Shown one piece after another: positions 28,011 to 36,680 of a DNA stretch of 64,000 nt; within the stretch, counting starts at the first letter, position 1; each line of letters opens with the position of its first letter. This stretch comes from CAZFUY01 sp964522445 (GTDB taxonomy: Bacteria > Pseudomonadota > Gammaproteobacteria > SZUA-229), in assembly GCA_964522445.1 (NCBI GenBank), contig CAZFUY010000004.1:3157-67156 (forward strand), given 5' to 3'. Under the pieces are notes generated by a model. That model saw nothing but the letters and a program-made list of their open reading frames with translations, was not told the origin of the DNA and made no database searches. A program made the translations under genes and the position numbers.

Positions 28011-28646
28011 TTATTGCTCACAATCGATTTTTCTAACTTCATTCATTAACTGCGCCATTAGCGCCGCATCTTTAATGCCCGGCTCTGACTCGACACCGGA
28101 GCTTAAATCAACCGCATAAGGGCGAACACTTCGTATCGCATCAGCGACATTATCTGGTTTTAAACCACCGGCAAGAATAATGGACTGACGATACTCATGA
28201 GGAATTAAATCCCAGTTAAAAGTCTCACCCGTGCCACCTGCCGCACCTGTTTCATGACTATCCAGTAATATCCCTTTAGCATCATGATAGTTATTCACCT
28301 GAGCAAGTAGTTCATTTTTATCAGCCATTCCCAGAGCCTTTATATATGGCCTTGAAAAGGAACGACAAAAATCAGCTGATTCTTTGCCATGAAACTGAAT
28401 AAGGTCAATGGGACATTCCGCCAGAACAGACTCAACCAGCTCCGCTTCTGGGTTTAAAAACAATGACACCACTGTAACGAATCCTGGCAGAGATTCACAA
28501 ACAGATTGTGCCTGTTGCACAGTGACATTACGTGGACTCTTTTCATAAAAAACCAGACCAATCGCATCCACACTCAGGCGAGCAGCCTCAATACCATCTT
28601 CAGGCCGGGTAATACCACAGATTTTAACACGGGTGCGTGGATTCAA
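28011..28646 (-). CDS. trpF: Phosphoribosylanthranilate isomerase
   Basis: 211 residues, TIM barrel, Amadori step of tryptophan synthesis. The active-site Cys is in VKICGITRPEDG; also IQFHGKE, LAGGLKPDNV and AVDLSSGVES. No ATG or GTG fits; the frame opens with TTG at 28646, eight bases after GGA, only seven codons before the conserved VKICG. TTG is therefore the probable start. It is the first gene of trpF-trpB-trpA. In Pseudomonas-type genomes it adjoins truA; here a three-gene insertion separates them. Confidence 0.95.
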   Translation of the reverse strand: MNPRTRVKICGITRPEDGIEAARLSVDAIGLVFYEKSPRNVTVQQAQSVCESLPGFVTVVSLFLNPEAELVESVLAECPIDLIQFHGKESADFCRSFSRPYIKALGMADKNELLAQVNNYHDAKGILLDSHETGAAGGTGETFNWDLIPHEYRQSIILAGGLKPDNVADAIRSVRPYAVDLSSGVESEPGIKDAALMAQLMNEVRKIDCEQ

Positions 28647-28798
28647 TGAAAATATCCAGTTAGCATAATTCGGGGATTTTAACAGAAATAAGCGCAGGAT
28701 TAACTGTTTTTAATTTTAGATTATCGATATCAGTGAGCAACTTCAAATCTTGTTGCTTAACTGTTAATTCAAATTAGATGTGATTTTCTGATATACAG

Positions 28799-28834
28799 AA
28801 AAACCCACGTTATAACGATTACAACGTGGGTTTT
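28799..28834 (-). terminator. Rho-independent terminator after the cytochrome gene
   Basis: Stem AAACCCACGTT / AACGTGGGTTT with a loop of about 11 bases and T-runs on both sides, 46 bases past the stop of the diheme cytochrome gene. It ends the cytochrome transcript before trpF. Confidence 0.9.
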
Positions 28835-28879
28835 ATACTTGCTAAATATCTGATCAGGTAATTTTATTGACCGATAAAT

Positions 28880-29470
28880 TTAAAATGTTTTTCTTAAATA
28901 GTTCAAAACATTTTTTAGATCCCCCTGAGTTAGAGCACTATTACCACCTTTTGCTGGCATAGCCATAGGTGAACCCGGACTCTGAAAACCATTCACCAGA
29001 CTATTCATTAACTCATCATCAGACTTGCTCAGACGGCCATTTTTATCTGTAAAATCAGGGGTGCCAGGAACAATACCTCTGCCATCACTTCCATGACAGG
29101 CTATACAGGTTTGGCTATAGATTCCCTGCCCCGTTAATCCCACAGTTGCAGCATTGTTAGTTGAAATGCTGCGCTTACTTGTTTTTCTGGCCGCATTATT
29201 TGATGCCTGTAAAAAACTAAGGATGTCACGCGCGTCTTCACCTGTTAAACCCGCGCGTACACGCATATGAAATATGGTACTAATCCATTGATCGTCACGT
29301 AGTTCTTTTCCATCACGGATATTATGGCAGCGCCCACAATTGTCAGACCATACTTTAGCACCATTAGCAGCATTTCCTGTAGGAGGCCACTCTGCTGATT
29401 GAGCGGTAACATTTATCATTAAGCCTGTGGTTACCAGTAAGGCATAAATACTTTTAGTTAATATTTTCAT
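28880..29470 (-). CDS. Periplasmic diheme cytochrome c
   Basis: 196 residues with a signal peptide (about 1-25, ending NVTAQS). Two class I cytochrome c domains: CGRCHN near residue 45 and CIACHGSDGRG near residue 122, each followed by a candidate axial Met (FHMRVRAGLTGEDARDILSF; GSPMAMPAKGGN). It is a soluble electron carrier; the partner is unknown. It starts 13 bases after the porin gene and is followed by a terminator, so porin and cytochrome form one unit. No oxidase or dehydrogenase is close by. Confidence 0.9.
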   Translation of the reverse strand: MKILTKSIYALLVTTGLMINVTAQSAEWPPTGNAANGAKVWSDNCGRCHNIRDGKELRDDQWISTIFHMRVRAGLTGEDARDILSFLQASNNAARKTSKRSISTNNAATVGLTGQGIYSQTCIACHGSDGRGIVPGTPDFTDKNGRLSKSDDELMNSLVNGFQSPGSPMAMPAKGGNSALTQGDLKNVLNYLRKTF

Positions 29471-29482
29471 GTGACTATCTCC

Positions 29483-30640
29483 TTAGAATCCGTAGGCCAT
29501 TTGAACAAGTATTTTATCTTCTGCCGTGTTGGCATTATTGCTGTTACTTTCATAAGCAAGTTTTGCAATAACGCTACTGGTAAAAATATAATTAACACCT
29601 GTGGTTGAACGATCTAACGTATCTTCTGGGGTGTTATATGAGCTGGTACGCGCAACAACTTCCCATTTTGTAGATGGAAAACGGTAAGCAAGTTGAATAT
29701 AGTAAGCATCAAATTTAGCACCGTCACTTGTACCATCAGCTCTGTCACCATAAGTTTGTTTTAAATATTCTCCACGTAAATCAAGACCACCTGAATGCCA
29801 GGTAAAGTCTGTGCCAATAAAATCCCAGTCACGCTTCACTGTAAAATCAGTGGCAGCAGCACCCGTAATTTCTGCTGCTTTACCCGTCGCCCATGACAGA
29901 CCTAAATCCAGTTTGCTGGCAGGCAGATAAACACCAAAACGTCCACCGTAGTTTTTAACACCATCTTTATCGGCATTAAATCCAGGTGAGTGCGCTTCTT
30001 CCAGTTCATCACCTGCGGTATTCATTTCTCCTGCAACACCATTGCCCACATAAGCGGCATAATTGGCATTAATAGATGAAGCCATTTTGATTTTAAAACC
30101 ACCACGAACCTGTAAACCAACATCCGCAATAGGTGCAGCTCCACCATGACCAAAGCCCATAGGTGCTGAAGGCAATTTATTAATCCACGATGGATGCATA
30201 TTCTGGCGGAACTGGCCTAATGGACTTAAAAATCGCCCCATAACTAATGTGGCATAATCATTAACAAAGTAATCGATAGTAAAATATTCCATTTCCACTT
30301 CTGTCTCACCCAGCTCATTGACAGTAAAAGCCAGTTCTGTGCCTAACATGACTCGATCCTGATACTGATAATGAAATATAGGAGCAAATGTTCCCGTAGA
30401 AAAACTTTTATTAGAGTCACTATTAACATAATTAACATCGGCATAACCGGCCATATGAATTAAGGTATTAGGCGACTTCCATTCTTCAGCTTCAGCAACC
30501 TGTTGCTGCAATTGTTCTACTGTTTGCCACAACGCGCTGATTTCTTCATCAGCAGAAGCGGCTAATAATTGTGCGGGAAATGCAGCAGCAATCGCCAGAG
30601 ACAATAACGTCTTTTTCAGCGCATATTTGGAAATACTCAT
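29483..30640 (-). CDS. Outer-membrane porin with N-terminal coiled coil
   Basis: 385 residues; signal peptide about 1-28 (ending AQLLAA), a short coiled coil (EEISALWQTVEQLQQQVAEA), then alternating hydrophobic/polar strands to a C-terminal aromatic (QMAYGF), typical of a beta barrel. There is a strong AAGGAG six bases before the ATG. It resembles general/anion-type porins of gammaproteobacteria, with GYADVNYV and MGRFLSPLGQFRQ segments seen in such barrels, but no specific substrate class can be fixed. It is co-directional with a diheme cytochrome (13 bases downstream) and a Cys-rich exported protein (180 bases upstream). Confidence 0.8.
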   Translation of the reverse strand: MSISKYALKKTLLSLAIAAAFPAQLLAASADEEISALWQTVEQLQQQVAEAEEWKSPNTLIHMAGYADVNYVNSDSNKSFSTGTFAPIFHYQYQDRVMLGTELAFTVNELGETEVEMEYFTIDYFVNDYATLVMGRFLSPLGQFRQNMHPSWINKLPSAPMGFGHGGAAPIADVGLQVRGGFKIKMASSINANYAAYVGNGVAGEMNTAGDELEEAHSPGFNADKDGVKNYGGRFGVYLPASKLDLGLSWATGKAAEITGAAATDFTVKRDWDFIGTDFTWHSGGLDLRGEYLKQTYGDRADGTSDGAKFDAYYIQLAYRFPSTKWEVVARTSSYNTPEDTLDRSTTGVNYIFTSSVIAKLAYESNSNNANTAEDKILVQMAYGF

Positions 30641-30819
30641 GAGTATTCTCCTTAAATTAGATAAATTTTTAAAATAGATAAAATGAATAAAAAAAACAGG
30701 CGGACAAAACTAATAATATTGGTCAAGGCATGCAGATCTATTGATTACATGACTCAACAGAAACCACCATAAACGAGGTAGTTAAATAAAAAATAAGAAG
30801 TTTGATCCGCCAGTAAGAA

Positions 30820-31161
30820 TCAGGCGATAGGAGGTCGCAGCAATGGATTATAGAAATGTTGAGAATATTGATGAGCCGCATCAACGGCTATATCAGATAG
30901 AAGCAGGTTATGCAGAAACACCTGTGAAGCAGAAGGAATATTGGCCTGTGCCGTAATATGCATATCACAGCCACAATTATCACACGAGCAAACCTGCTCT
31001 ATTTTCTGGGGCTGGCAATGACTATTATTAGCCGCACCTTGCTCAGTCATTTTTTGCTGCTCGCAATTATGCAGAGACGAAGCATAAACTAGCTGCACTG
31101 ACAGATTAACAACGGCCAATGTTAAAAGTAAACAAGCTAACTTTTTGAGTAAGATTTGCAT
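30820..31161 (-). CDS. Small exported Cys/His-rich protein
   Basis: 113 residues: signal peptide about 1-27 (ending VYASS), then HNCEQQKM ... CQPQKIEQVCSCDNCGCDMH, six cysteines and several histidines in about 45 residues, followed by a hydrophobic/amphipathic stretch and the tail LLRPPIA. The architecture and the PP-rich C-terminus match the CzcI-like protein at 10803-11135. The Cys cluster suggests metal binding, probably periplasmic or at the outer membrane. It is the first gene of a three-gene unit with the porin and diheme cytochrome. No named family was recognised with confidence. Confidence 0.6.
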   Translation of the reverse strand: MQILLKKLACLLLTLAVVNLSVQLVYASSLHNCEQQKMTEQGAANNSHCQPQKIEQVCSCDNCGCDMHITAQANIPSASQVFLHNLLLSDIAVDAAHQYSQHFYNPLLRPPIA

Positions 31162-31285
31162 AATGTCTCATTTGTTTAGTAGCTTATACACTTGTATTTA
31201 AGTCATTGCTAATGCTATTTTTAGTAAATATTGAGCCATTGATATAAATCAATGGGTATATTTTTAAAGAAATAACCTTTAATAA

Positions 31286-32068
31286 TCAAATAAAATCCGG
31301 CAAATAAAAATAATCTGGGAGATTATATTCATCGGGATATGTCACCTTTACCATATACAGGCCATCGGCTGGCGCAGTAATACCGGCCTTTGTTCTGTCC
31401 TGCAAAACTAATAAATCAGCAATCCATTCTGGCGATTTTTCTCCCATACCCACTTCCAGCAATGAACCCACTATATTCCTGACCATGTGATGCAAAAAAG
31501 CATTGGCTTTAATATCAATATAAATAAAATCTCTGCTGCGATGCACGTTTACATAATGTACATTGCGCCGCGCATGTTTTGCCTGACATGATGATGATCT
31601 AAACGATGAGAAGTCCTGTTCCCCAATTAATGCCTGTGCTGCCTTATGCATGGCATCTACATTAATTGAGTCATAACGCCAGGTTGCTTTTTTGCTTAAT
31701 ATCGCAGGACGAGCTCGACGATTAAAAATAATATAACGATACTGTCTTGCTGTTGCAGTAAAACGCGCACTAAAATCTTCATTCACTTCACATGACCAAA
31801 GTGAAGATACATCATCAGGCAAATGCGCATTCACACCCTGAACCCAGGCTTTTTCGGAACGAATAGACTGCGTTTCAAAATGGACGACCTGACCTGTAGC
31901 ATGCACACCCGTATCAGTACGACCTGCGCATACGACCTGTATTTTTTCATTTGCAATAATTGATAATGCTTTTTCTAATTCACCCTGTACAGTACGAATA
32001 CCATGGGGCTGCATTTGCCAGCCTGAAAAATGACTGCCATCATATTCAATACCTAATGCAATTTTCAT
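31286..32068 (-). CDS. truA: tRNA pseudouridine synthase A
   Basis: 260 residues. It modifies U38-U40 of the anticodon stem. Catalytic Asp in CAGRTDTGVHATGQV; also YDGSHFSGWQ, FHHMVRN-like FLHHMVRNIVGSLLEVG. It lies 220 bases downstream of fimV, separated by fimV's terminator and a single-arm GACGCAAAGGCG repeat, so it probably has its own promoter. fimV-truA adjacency is conserved in Pseudomonas. Confidence 0.97.
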   Translation of the reverse strand: MKIALGIEYDGSHFSGWQMQPHGIRTVQGELEKALSIIANEKIQVVCAGRTDTGVHATGQVVHFETQSIRSEKAWVQGVNAHLPDDVSSLWSCEVNEDFSARFTATARQYRYIIFNRRARPAILSKKATWRYDSINVDAMHKAAQALIGEQDFSSFRSSSCQAKHARRNVHYVNVHRSRDFIYIDIKANAFLHHMVRNIVGSLLEVGMGEKSPEWIADLLVLQDRTKAGITAPADGLYMVKVTYPDEYNLPDYFYLPDFI

Positions 32069-32101
32069 TTTTTAAAGCCTGCTTAAAAAGTCAAAAACTT
32101 T

Positions 32102-32128
32102 GACGCAAAGGCGCAAAGGCGCAAAGTT
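32102..32128. repeat. Single arm of the GACGCAAAGGCG repeat
   Basis: GACGCAAAGGCGCAAAGGCG continues as a direct run of GCGCAAAG units. It matches one arm of the inverted repeat at 25871-25943; no partner arm was found nearby. It lies upstream of truA. Confidence 0.7.
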
Positions 32129-32230
32129 TACTTGAATTACTACATCTGAAGCGTAGCAACACATTAAAGATGCTTTTATTTTACACCTCTGCATCAATTA
32201 TTTTTATTTTACACAATACTCTTGCACATA

Positions 32231-32266
32231 AAAAAACGGCATCAGTTTTAATCTGATGCCGCTTTT
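32231..32266 (-). terminator. Rho-independent terminator after fimV
   Basis: Stem CGGCATCAG / CTGATGCCG with a TTTTAAT loop, flanked by an A-run (T-run on the minus strand), about 22 bases beyond the fimV stop. Confidence 0.9.
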
Positions 32267-32287
32267 AAACCTGTTATAACAAAAAAA

Positions 32288-35200
32288 CTAACTTGCCTTC
32301 TGGAGCAACTCTTCTGCTTGCTGCTGCTGCTCCTCATTACCTTCCGCTTTTACTTCTTCCAGAATACTCCTGGCACCTTCATTATCACCCATATCAATAT
32401 AGGCTTTAGCAAGATCAAGTTTAGTACCGACTTCATCAACATCCTCTGATAATTCTGAAATATCAAAATCATCGTCATCATCATCTAATGTGACTTCTAC
32501 ATCAGAATCATCATCCATATCCAGATTAATCTCTAAATCTTCAACTGCTTCTTCACCTGTATCTGCATCTGCATCCAGATTAGCTTCCAGATCTTCTGAC
32601 ATTTCTATTTCCAGACCTGCATCGAGACTGGCCATAGTCTCATCTGAAACAGGGGGTACTTCATTGTCTGTACCCATATCCAGATCAACTTCCAGATCTT
32701 CTGGCACATCCATCTCAAGACCGGCATCAAGATTCGCCATAGTCTCATCTGAAACGGGGGGTATTTCATCGTCTGCATCTGCAGTGTCGTCTTCCAAATC
32801 TACTGCTAAATCAAGATCCATATCAGCATCCACAGATATTTCATCTGTTGCAGCGTCTTCTGTTTCTTCTTCAAAACCAAGGTCTGAGGCATCAAAATCA
32901 AGAGAGAAATCTTCATCGATGTCTAAAGATGCCGAATCATCATCGACTTCTGCAATACTGTCACTGGCTTCTTCCAGCTCTTCTTCGAAATCACCCAGAT
33001 CAAATTCTAAATCTGAAGCATCCACCGTGTCTGCTTCATCAGCAGAATCATCTAATCCCTCCAGATCCAGTGGTTCATTTAATATCTGAGTAGCATCAGC
33101 ATCGGCTTCATCTGATGACAGCTCCTCATCAAAACCAAGATCCAGATCAGGTGCAACTTCAGCGTCTTCCGCATCCAGTTCAAGGTCTGTTGTCTGCGGC
33201 TTTTTAGGTAATAAATCATCAGTATCAAAGTCTGGCAGCGCAATACTACCGACTTCATTAAACATGGCATTGCTGGGGCATAACTCACGTCCCATGGCAA
33301 CAACACGATCCCAATATCCTTTGTTATCACCTTTGCGCTGTTTAACTTCTTCTGCCAGTGCGGCAAAGGCATCGCTATCTTTGCCTGCAAAATGCGTTTC
33401 CAGTAATTTCATCCGATAATCATCACGATCCGGATTTTCATTAATTGCGTTGCGTAATAATTCTTCAGCCTGCTGATAAATGCCATAGGCTAAATAAACA
33501 TCTGCCTCGGCAATAACATCATCACGCTCTTCTTCGTCTTCTGGTTCTTCATCGGCAAGACTGATAACAGTATCTTCCAGATCCGCAGAAATATCATCAC
33601 CGCTTGAAGCATCAACCTGTGTTTCATCAAAATCAGAGTGGGTATCGCCAAAACCAAGCTCTGTTCCTACTTCATCATCACTGGGCGACTGCATTTCTGC
33701 GGTTGCATCCAGATCCATTGCTTCTGTTTTAATGGTCGCTTCATCTGCAACCTCATCAATTCCTGAACTATCAAGATCAGTCCATTCTTCATTTTCAGTT
33801 TTATTAATGCGACGACGACGCAGAATCATGCCAATAGTTGCAAGAAGAGCCAGTACGCCCGCACCAATTGCTGCCAGCATATTAGGGTCATCAAGCAGTT
33901 TTTCTATAAAACTTTTAGGCTTTTGTTGCGCAAATGCAGGCACATCTGCTGCCTGAACAACTGGCTGCTCTTCTACGGCAGGCTGCTCCTCTGCAACAAC
34001 TTCCTCACCAGTCACTTCTGTTGTTTCATCAACAAAAAGAGCGTCTTCAGCGGATGCTGCAACTTCACTTTCTTCGGCGACAGGTTCTTCTGTTGCTAAT
34101 TCATCGACAGGCTGTTCTTCTGTTGCCACTTCTTCAGTGAGTGTTTTATCTATCGCGGCTTCATCTATCGCTGCTGGTTTAGCGCCTTCTAAATCCTGCT
34201 GTAATTTAGCCAGTTCACCATCATCCATTTGCAGAACATTTTGAACTCTCTGTTCAAGTTCAGCCAGACGAGTGCGTAATTCTTCTTTTTCCAGACGTTC
34301 AGATTCAAGTGATTCCTGAGCCAGAGATAATTCATTGCGCAGTTTTTGCAGCTGCTGTGCTTCTGGATCCTGCGCTAAAGCAGCGGTATCACTACCATCA
34401 GAGTCGCTTGCGCTAACAATAGATAGCTGGCCATCTCCTGTTTCAACACTGCCATCAGTAACACCCGCTCCACTTTCAGATTCAGATTCTAATGAGGAGG
34501 CAGGTACTGCTCCGCTCATTGCCTGGCGGTATTCACGCCACAGTGCTGAGTGTTCTCTTGCCTGTGCCAGTGCTTCCTGCCTGCCCAATGATGTTATTGA
34601 TGCACGATCTGGCATACGCAAAATATAGCCACGTTTTACACCATTAATATTTTCTTTAATAAAAGCTTCAGGATTTTCTCTTACCAGTGCCAGCATCATC
34701 TGCTCAACAGAGACTGAATTATCTGGACGCATACGATTAGCCATACTCCACAAAGTATCATTTTGCTGAACTCGATAGCTTCCGCTCACTTCCTGATACT
34801 GAGGAACAGGCTGATATGTAACCTGTTTTTGAGTGCTTTCCGATTCAACAACAGCTACCGGCGCAACTTGCGTACTCTGCATCGCCTGTGGCGCGGCATA
34901 AGCACTTTGTGCTGGGCGACCACCCTGTTGTTGTATCGAAGATTTTTGAGATGCCGGCTGAGCCTGAGTTGAATCAGCCGGATCAATAAAAGGGCGACCA
35001 TTGTCCGCAGCAGGCTGTGCGGGTGCAGATGTACTTGCAGTAGATCCTGAATAAACAGGTGGGTCTAATAACAAGGTATATTCACGTAACATGTGGCCTT
35101 CTGGCCAGTCAATTTCTACAAGAAAACTTAGAAAAGGTTCACGAATAGGTTTTTTGGTTTTAATACTTATATAAAGCTTATTGTTCTTTAAAAAAGCCTT

Positions 35201-35473
35201 AAATTTAAGTTGTTGTAGCAAATAAGGGCGATCAATGCCTGATCGAGAAAAAGCGTCCCTGGATGCCAGCTTAACAATAAGTTGCTCAATATCTTCCGGC
35301 TCAGCAGATAAAACTTCAACTTCTGCATCCAGCTCCTGATTAAGCGCAGAATTCAGTTCTATTTCTCCCAGCCCCAGAGGATAACCTCGTCCAGGCATTA
35401 AAGCAGCTAAAATAGCCATGCTTAATGTCAGTTTGCGCACCGCTTTTCCCCTCAAAATCGATTCCTCAGACAT
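32288..35473 (-). CDS. fimV: FimV pilus assembly / polarity hub protein
   Basis: 1061 residues. FimV N-terminal domain after a signal-like helix (LGLGEIELNSALNQELDAEV), LysM about 230-285 (SYRVQQNDTLWSMANRMRP), coiled coil about 365-415 (LQKLRNELSLAQESLESERL), membrane helix about 527-550, then a long acidic cytoplasmic region with a TPR (ADVYLAYGIYQQAEELLRNA) and the C-terminal FimV domain (GTKLDLAKAYIDMGDNEGAR). FimV binds peptidoglycan and organises type IV pili and polar cAMP/c-di-GMP systems. The acidic region contains a 35-residue tandem duplication (PPVSDETMA[NS]LDAGLE). The fimX gene in the same window is a plausible functional partner. Confidence 0.95.
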   Translation of the reverse strand: MSEESILRGKAVRKLTLSMAILAALMPGRGYPLGLGEIELNSALNQELDAEVEVLSAEPEDIEQLIVKLASRDAFSRSGIDRPYLLQQLKFKAFLKNNKLYISIKTKKPIREPFLSFLVEIDWPEGHMLREYTLLLDPPVYSGSTASTSAPAQPAADNGRPFIDPADSTQAQPASQKSSIQQQGGRPAQSAYAAPQAMQSTQVAPVAVVESESTQKQVTYQPVPQYQEVSGSYRVQQNDTLWSMANRMRPDNSVSVEQMMLALVRENPEAFIKENINGVKRGYILRMPDRASITSLGRQEALAQAREHSALWREYRQAMSGAVPASSLESESESGAGVTDGSVETGDGQLSIVSASDSDGSDTAALAQDPEAQQLQKLRNELSLAQESLESERLEKEELRTRLAELEQRVQNVLQMDDGELAKLQQDLEGAKPAAIDEAAIDKTLTEEVATEEQPVDELATEEPVAEESEVAASAEDALFVDETTEVTGEEVVAEEQPAVEEQPVVQAADVPAFAQQKPKSFIEKLLDDPNMLAAIGAGVLALLATIGMILRRRRINKTENEEWTDLDSSGIDEVADEATIKTEAMDLDATAEMQSPSDDEVGTELGFGDTHSDFDETQVDASSGDDISADLEDTVISLADEEPEDEEERDDVIAEADVYLAYGIYQQAEELLRNAINENPDRDDYRMKLLETHFAGKDSDAFAALAEEVKQRKGDNKGYWDRVVAMGRELCPSNAMFNEVGSIALPDFDTDDLLPKKPQTTDLELDAEDAEVAPDLDLGFDEELSSDEADADATQILNEPLDLEGLDDSADEADTVDASDLEFDLGDFEEELEEASDSIAEVDDDSASLDIDEDFSLDFDASDLGFEEETEDAATDEISVDADMDLDLAVDLEDDTADADDEIPPVSDETMANLDAGLEMDVPEDLEVDLDMGTDNEVPPVSDETMASLDAGLEIEMSEDLEANLDADADTGEEAVEDLEINLDMDDDSDVEVTLDDDDDDFDISELSEDVDEVGTKLDLAKAYIDMGDNEGARSILEEVKAEGNEEQQQQAEELLQKAS

Positions 35474-35558
35474 ACGAAATAATGAAACAGGGATAGAAAC
35501 TCCCCCATTTCGGTCAACATGCTAAGAATGAGCTTTAGCATTTAGGTGTAACTATAGG

Positions 35559-36581
35559 TTATAAATAGTCTTTTATCAAAATTTCTGCAATTTGCACACT
35601 ATTTAATGCCGCACCTTTTCGCACATTATCGGCAACAACCCACAAATTTAAGCCTTTTTCATGGGAAATATCTTCTCGAATCCTGCCAACATAAGTAGGG
35701 TCGGTGGTTGCGCCTTCTGTCACAGCTGTTGGATAGCCACCATCTTTGCGCTCATCCATCACTTTAATGCCCGCAGATTTTGACAGCAGATCACGGCACT
35801 CATCCGCCGTCATTTTTTCATTTGTTTCAATATGCAGTGCTTCAGAGTGACCATAGAACACAGGCACACGAACCGCTGTTGGATTTACCACGATGCTGTC
35901 ATCTTCCATAATTTTTTTGGTTTCCCACACCATTTTCATTTCTTCTTTGGTGTAACCGTTATCCATAAAAACATCTATATGCGGTAAAACATTAAAAGCT
36001 ATTTGCTTGGGATAAACATTACATTCAACTTCTAAACCATTTAGCAACTTTGCGGTTTGCCCTGCCAGCTCTTCAATAGCTTCTTTACCCGTGCCAGAAA
36101 CAGCCTGATAGGTACACACATTAATGCGAGAAATACCAACTGCATCTTTAATCGGTTTTAGCGCCACTAACATTTGAATAGTTGAACAGTTTGGATTTGC
36201 AATAATGCCTTTGGTTTTGTAACGAGCAATTGCATGTGGATTAACTTCTGGCACAACCAAAGGAATATCATCGACATAACGAAACTCAGAAGTGTTATCA
36301 ATAACAACACAACCTGCCGCAGCTGCTTTTGGTGCAAACTCTTTTGAAATAGAACCACCAGCAGAAAACAAACCAATCTGAACTTTTGAAAAATCAAAAT
36401 CTGCCAGATTTTCAACTGTTAATAATTTATCACCAAATTCTACTTTTTTACCCGCAGAACGCTCTGACGCTAATGCATAAACTTTACCTACTGGAAAGTT
36501 TCTTTCTGCCAGAATAGATAACATAGTTTCACCCACAGCACCTGTGGCACCGACTACTGCTACATCATATGTTTTACTCAT
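35559..36581 (-). CDS. asd: Aspartate-semialdehyde dehydrogenase
   Basis: 340 residues from the ATG at 36581 with AAGGG upstream; the longer GTG frame is not needed. NADPH-binding VVGATGAVGETM, catalytic Cys in NPNCSTIQM, and HIDVFMDNGYTKEE. It makes aspartate semialdehyde for lysine, DAP, methionine and threonine. It sits between leuB and fimV as in Pseudomonas. The leuB-asd gap contains a CCACAGAGGC inverted repeat. Confidence 0.96.
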   Translation of the reverse strand: MSKTYDVAVVGATGAVGETMLSILAERNFPVGKVYALASERSAGKKVEFGDKLLTVENLADFDFSKVQIGLFSAGGSISKEFAPKAAAAGCVVIDNTSEFRYVDDIPLVVPEVNPHAIARYKTKGIIANPNCSTIQMLVALKPIKDAVGISRINVCTYQAVSGTGKEAIEELAGQTAKLLNGLEVECNVYPKQIAFNVLPHIDVFMDNGYTKEEMKMVWETKKIMEDDSIVVNPTAVRVPVFYGHSEALHIETNEKMTADECRDLLSKSAGIKVMDERKDGGYPTAVTEGATTDPTYVGRIREDISHEKGLNLWVVADNVRKGAALNSVQIAEILIKDYL

Positions 36582-36609
36582 AACTTTACCCTTAATATTT
36601 AAATTGCTA

Positions 36610-36676
36610 GCCACAGAGGCTCAGAGGACACAAAGATTTTTAAAGTTAATTAATAGCTCTGTGCCTCTGCGGCAAA
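36610..36676. repeat. Inverted repeat CCACAGAGGC between leuB and asd
   Basis: Left arm GCCACAGAGGCTCAGAGGAC pairs with the right arm, whose complement reads TTTGCCGCAGAGGCACAGAG. The loop is A/T-rich. This is yet another palindrome type, distinct from the others in the window. Confidence 0.8.
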
Positions 36677-36680
36677 TTTT

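Noticed and set aside
32600..32780. Possible CRISPR-like repeats
   Set aside because: The units are in-frame coding duplications in fimV, 105 bases apart with no spacer pattern. No CRISPR array or cas gene was seen.
32490..33093. Long Ser- or Leu-rich reading frames on the plus strand
   Set aside because: They are antisense to the acidic, GAX-codon-rich part of fimV; the composition (Ser from TCN antisense to Asp/Glu) explains the open frames.
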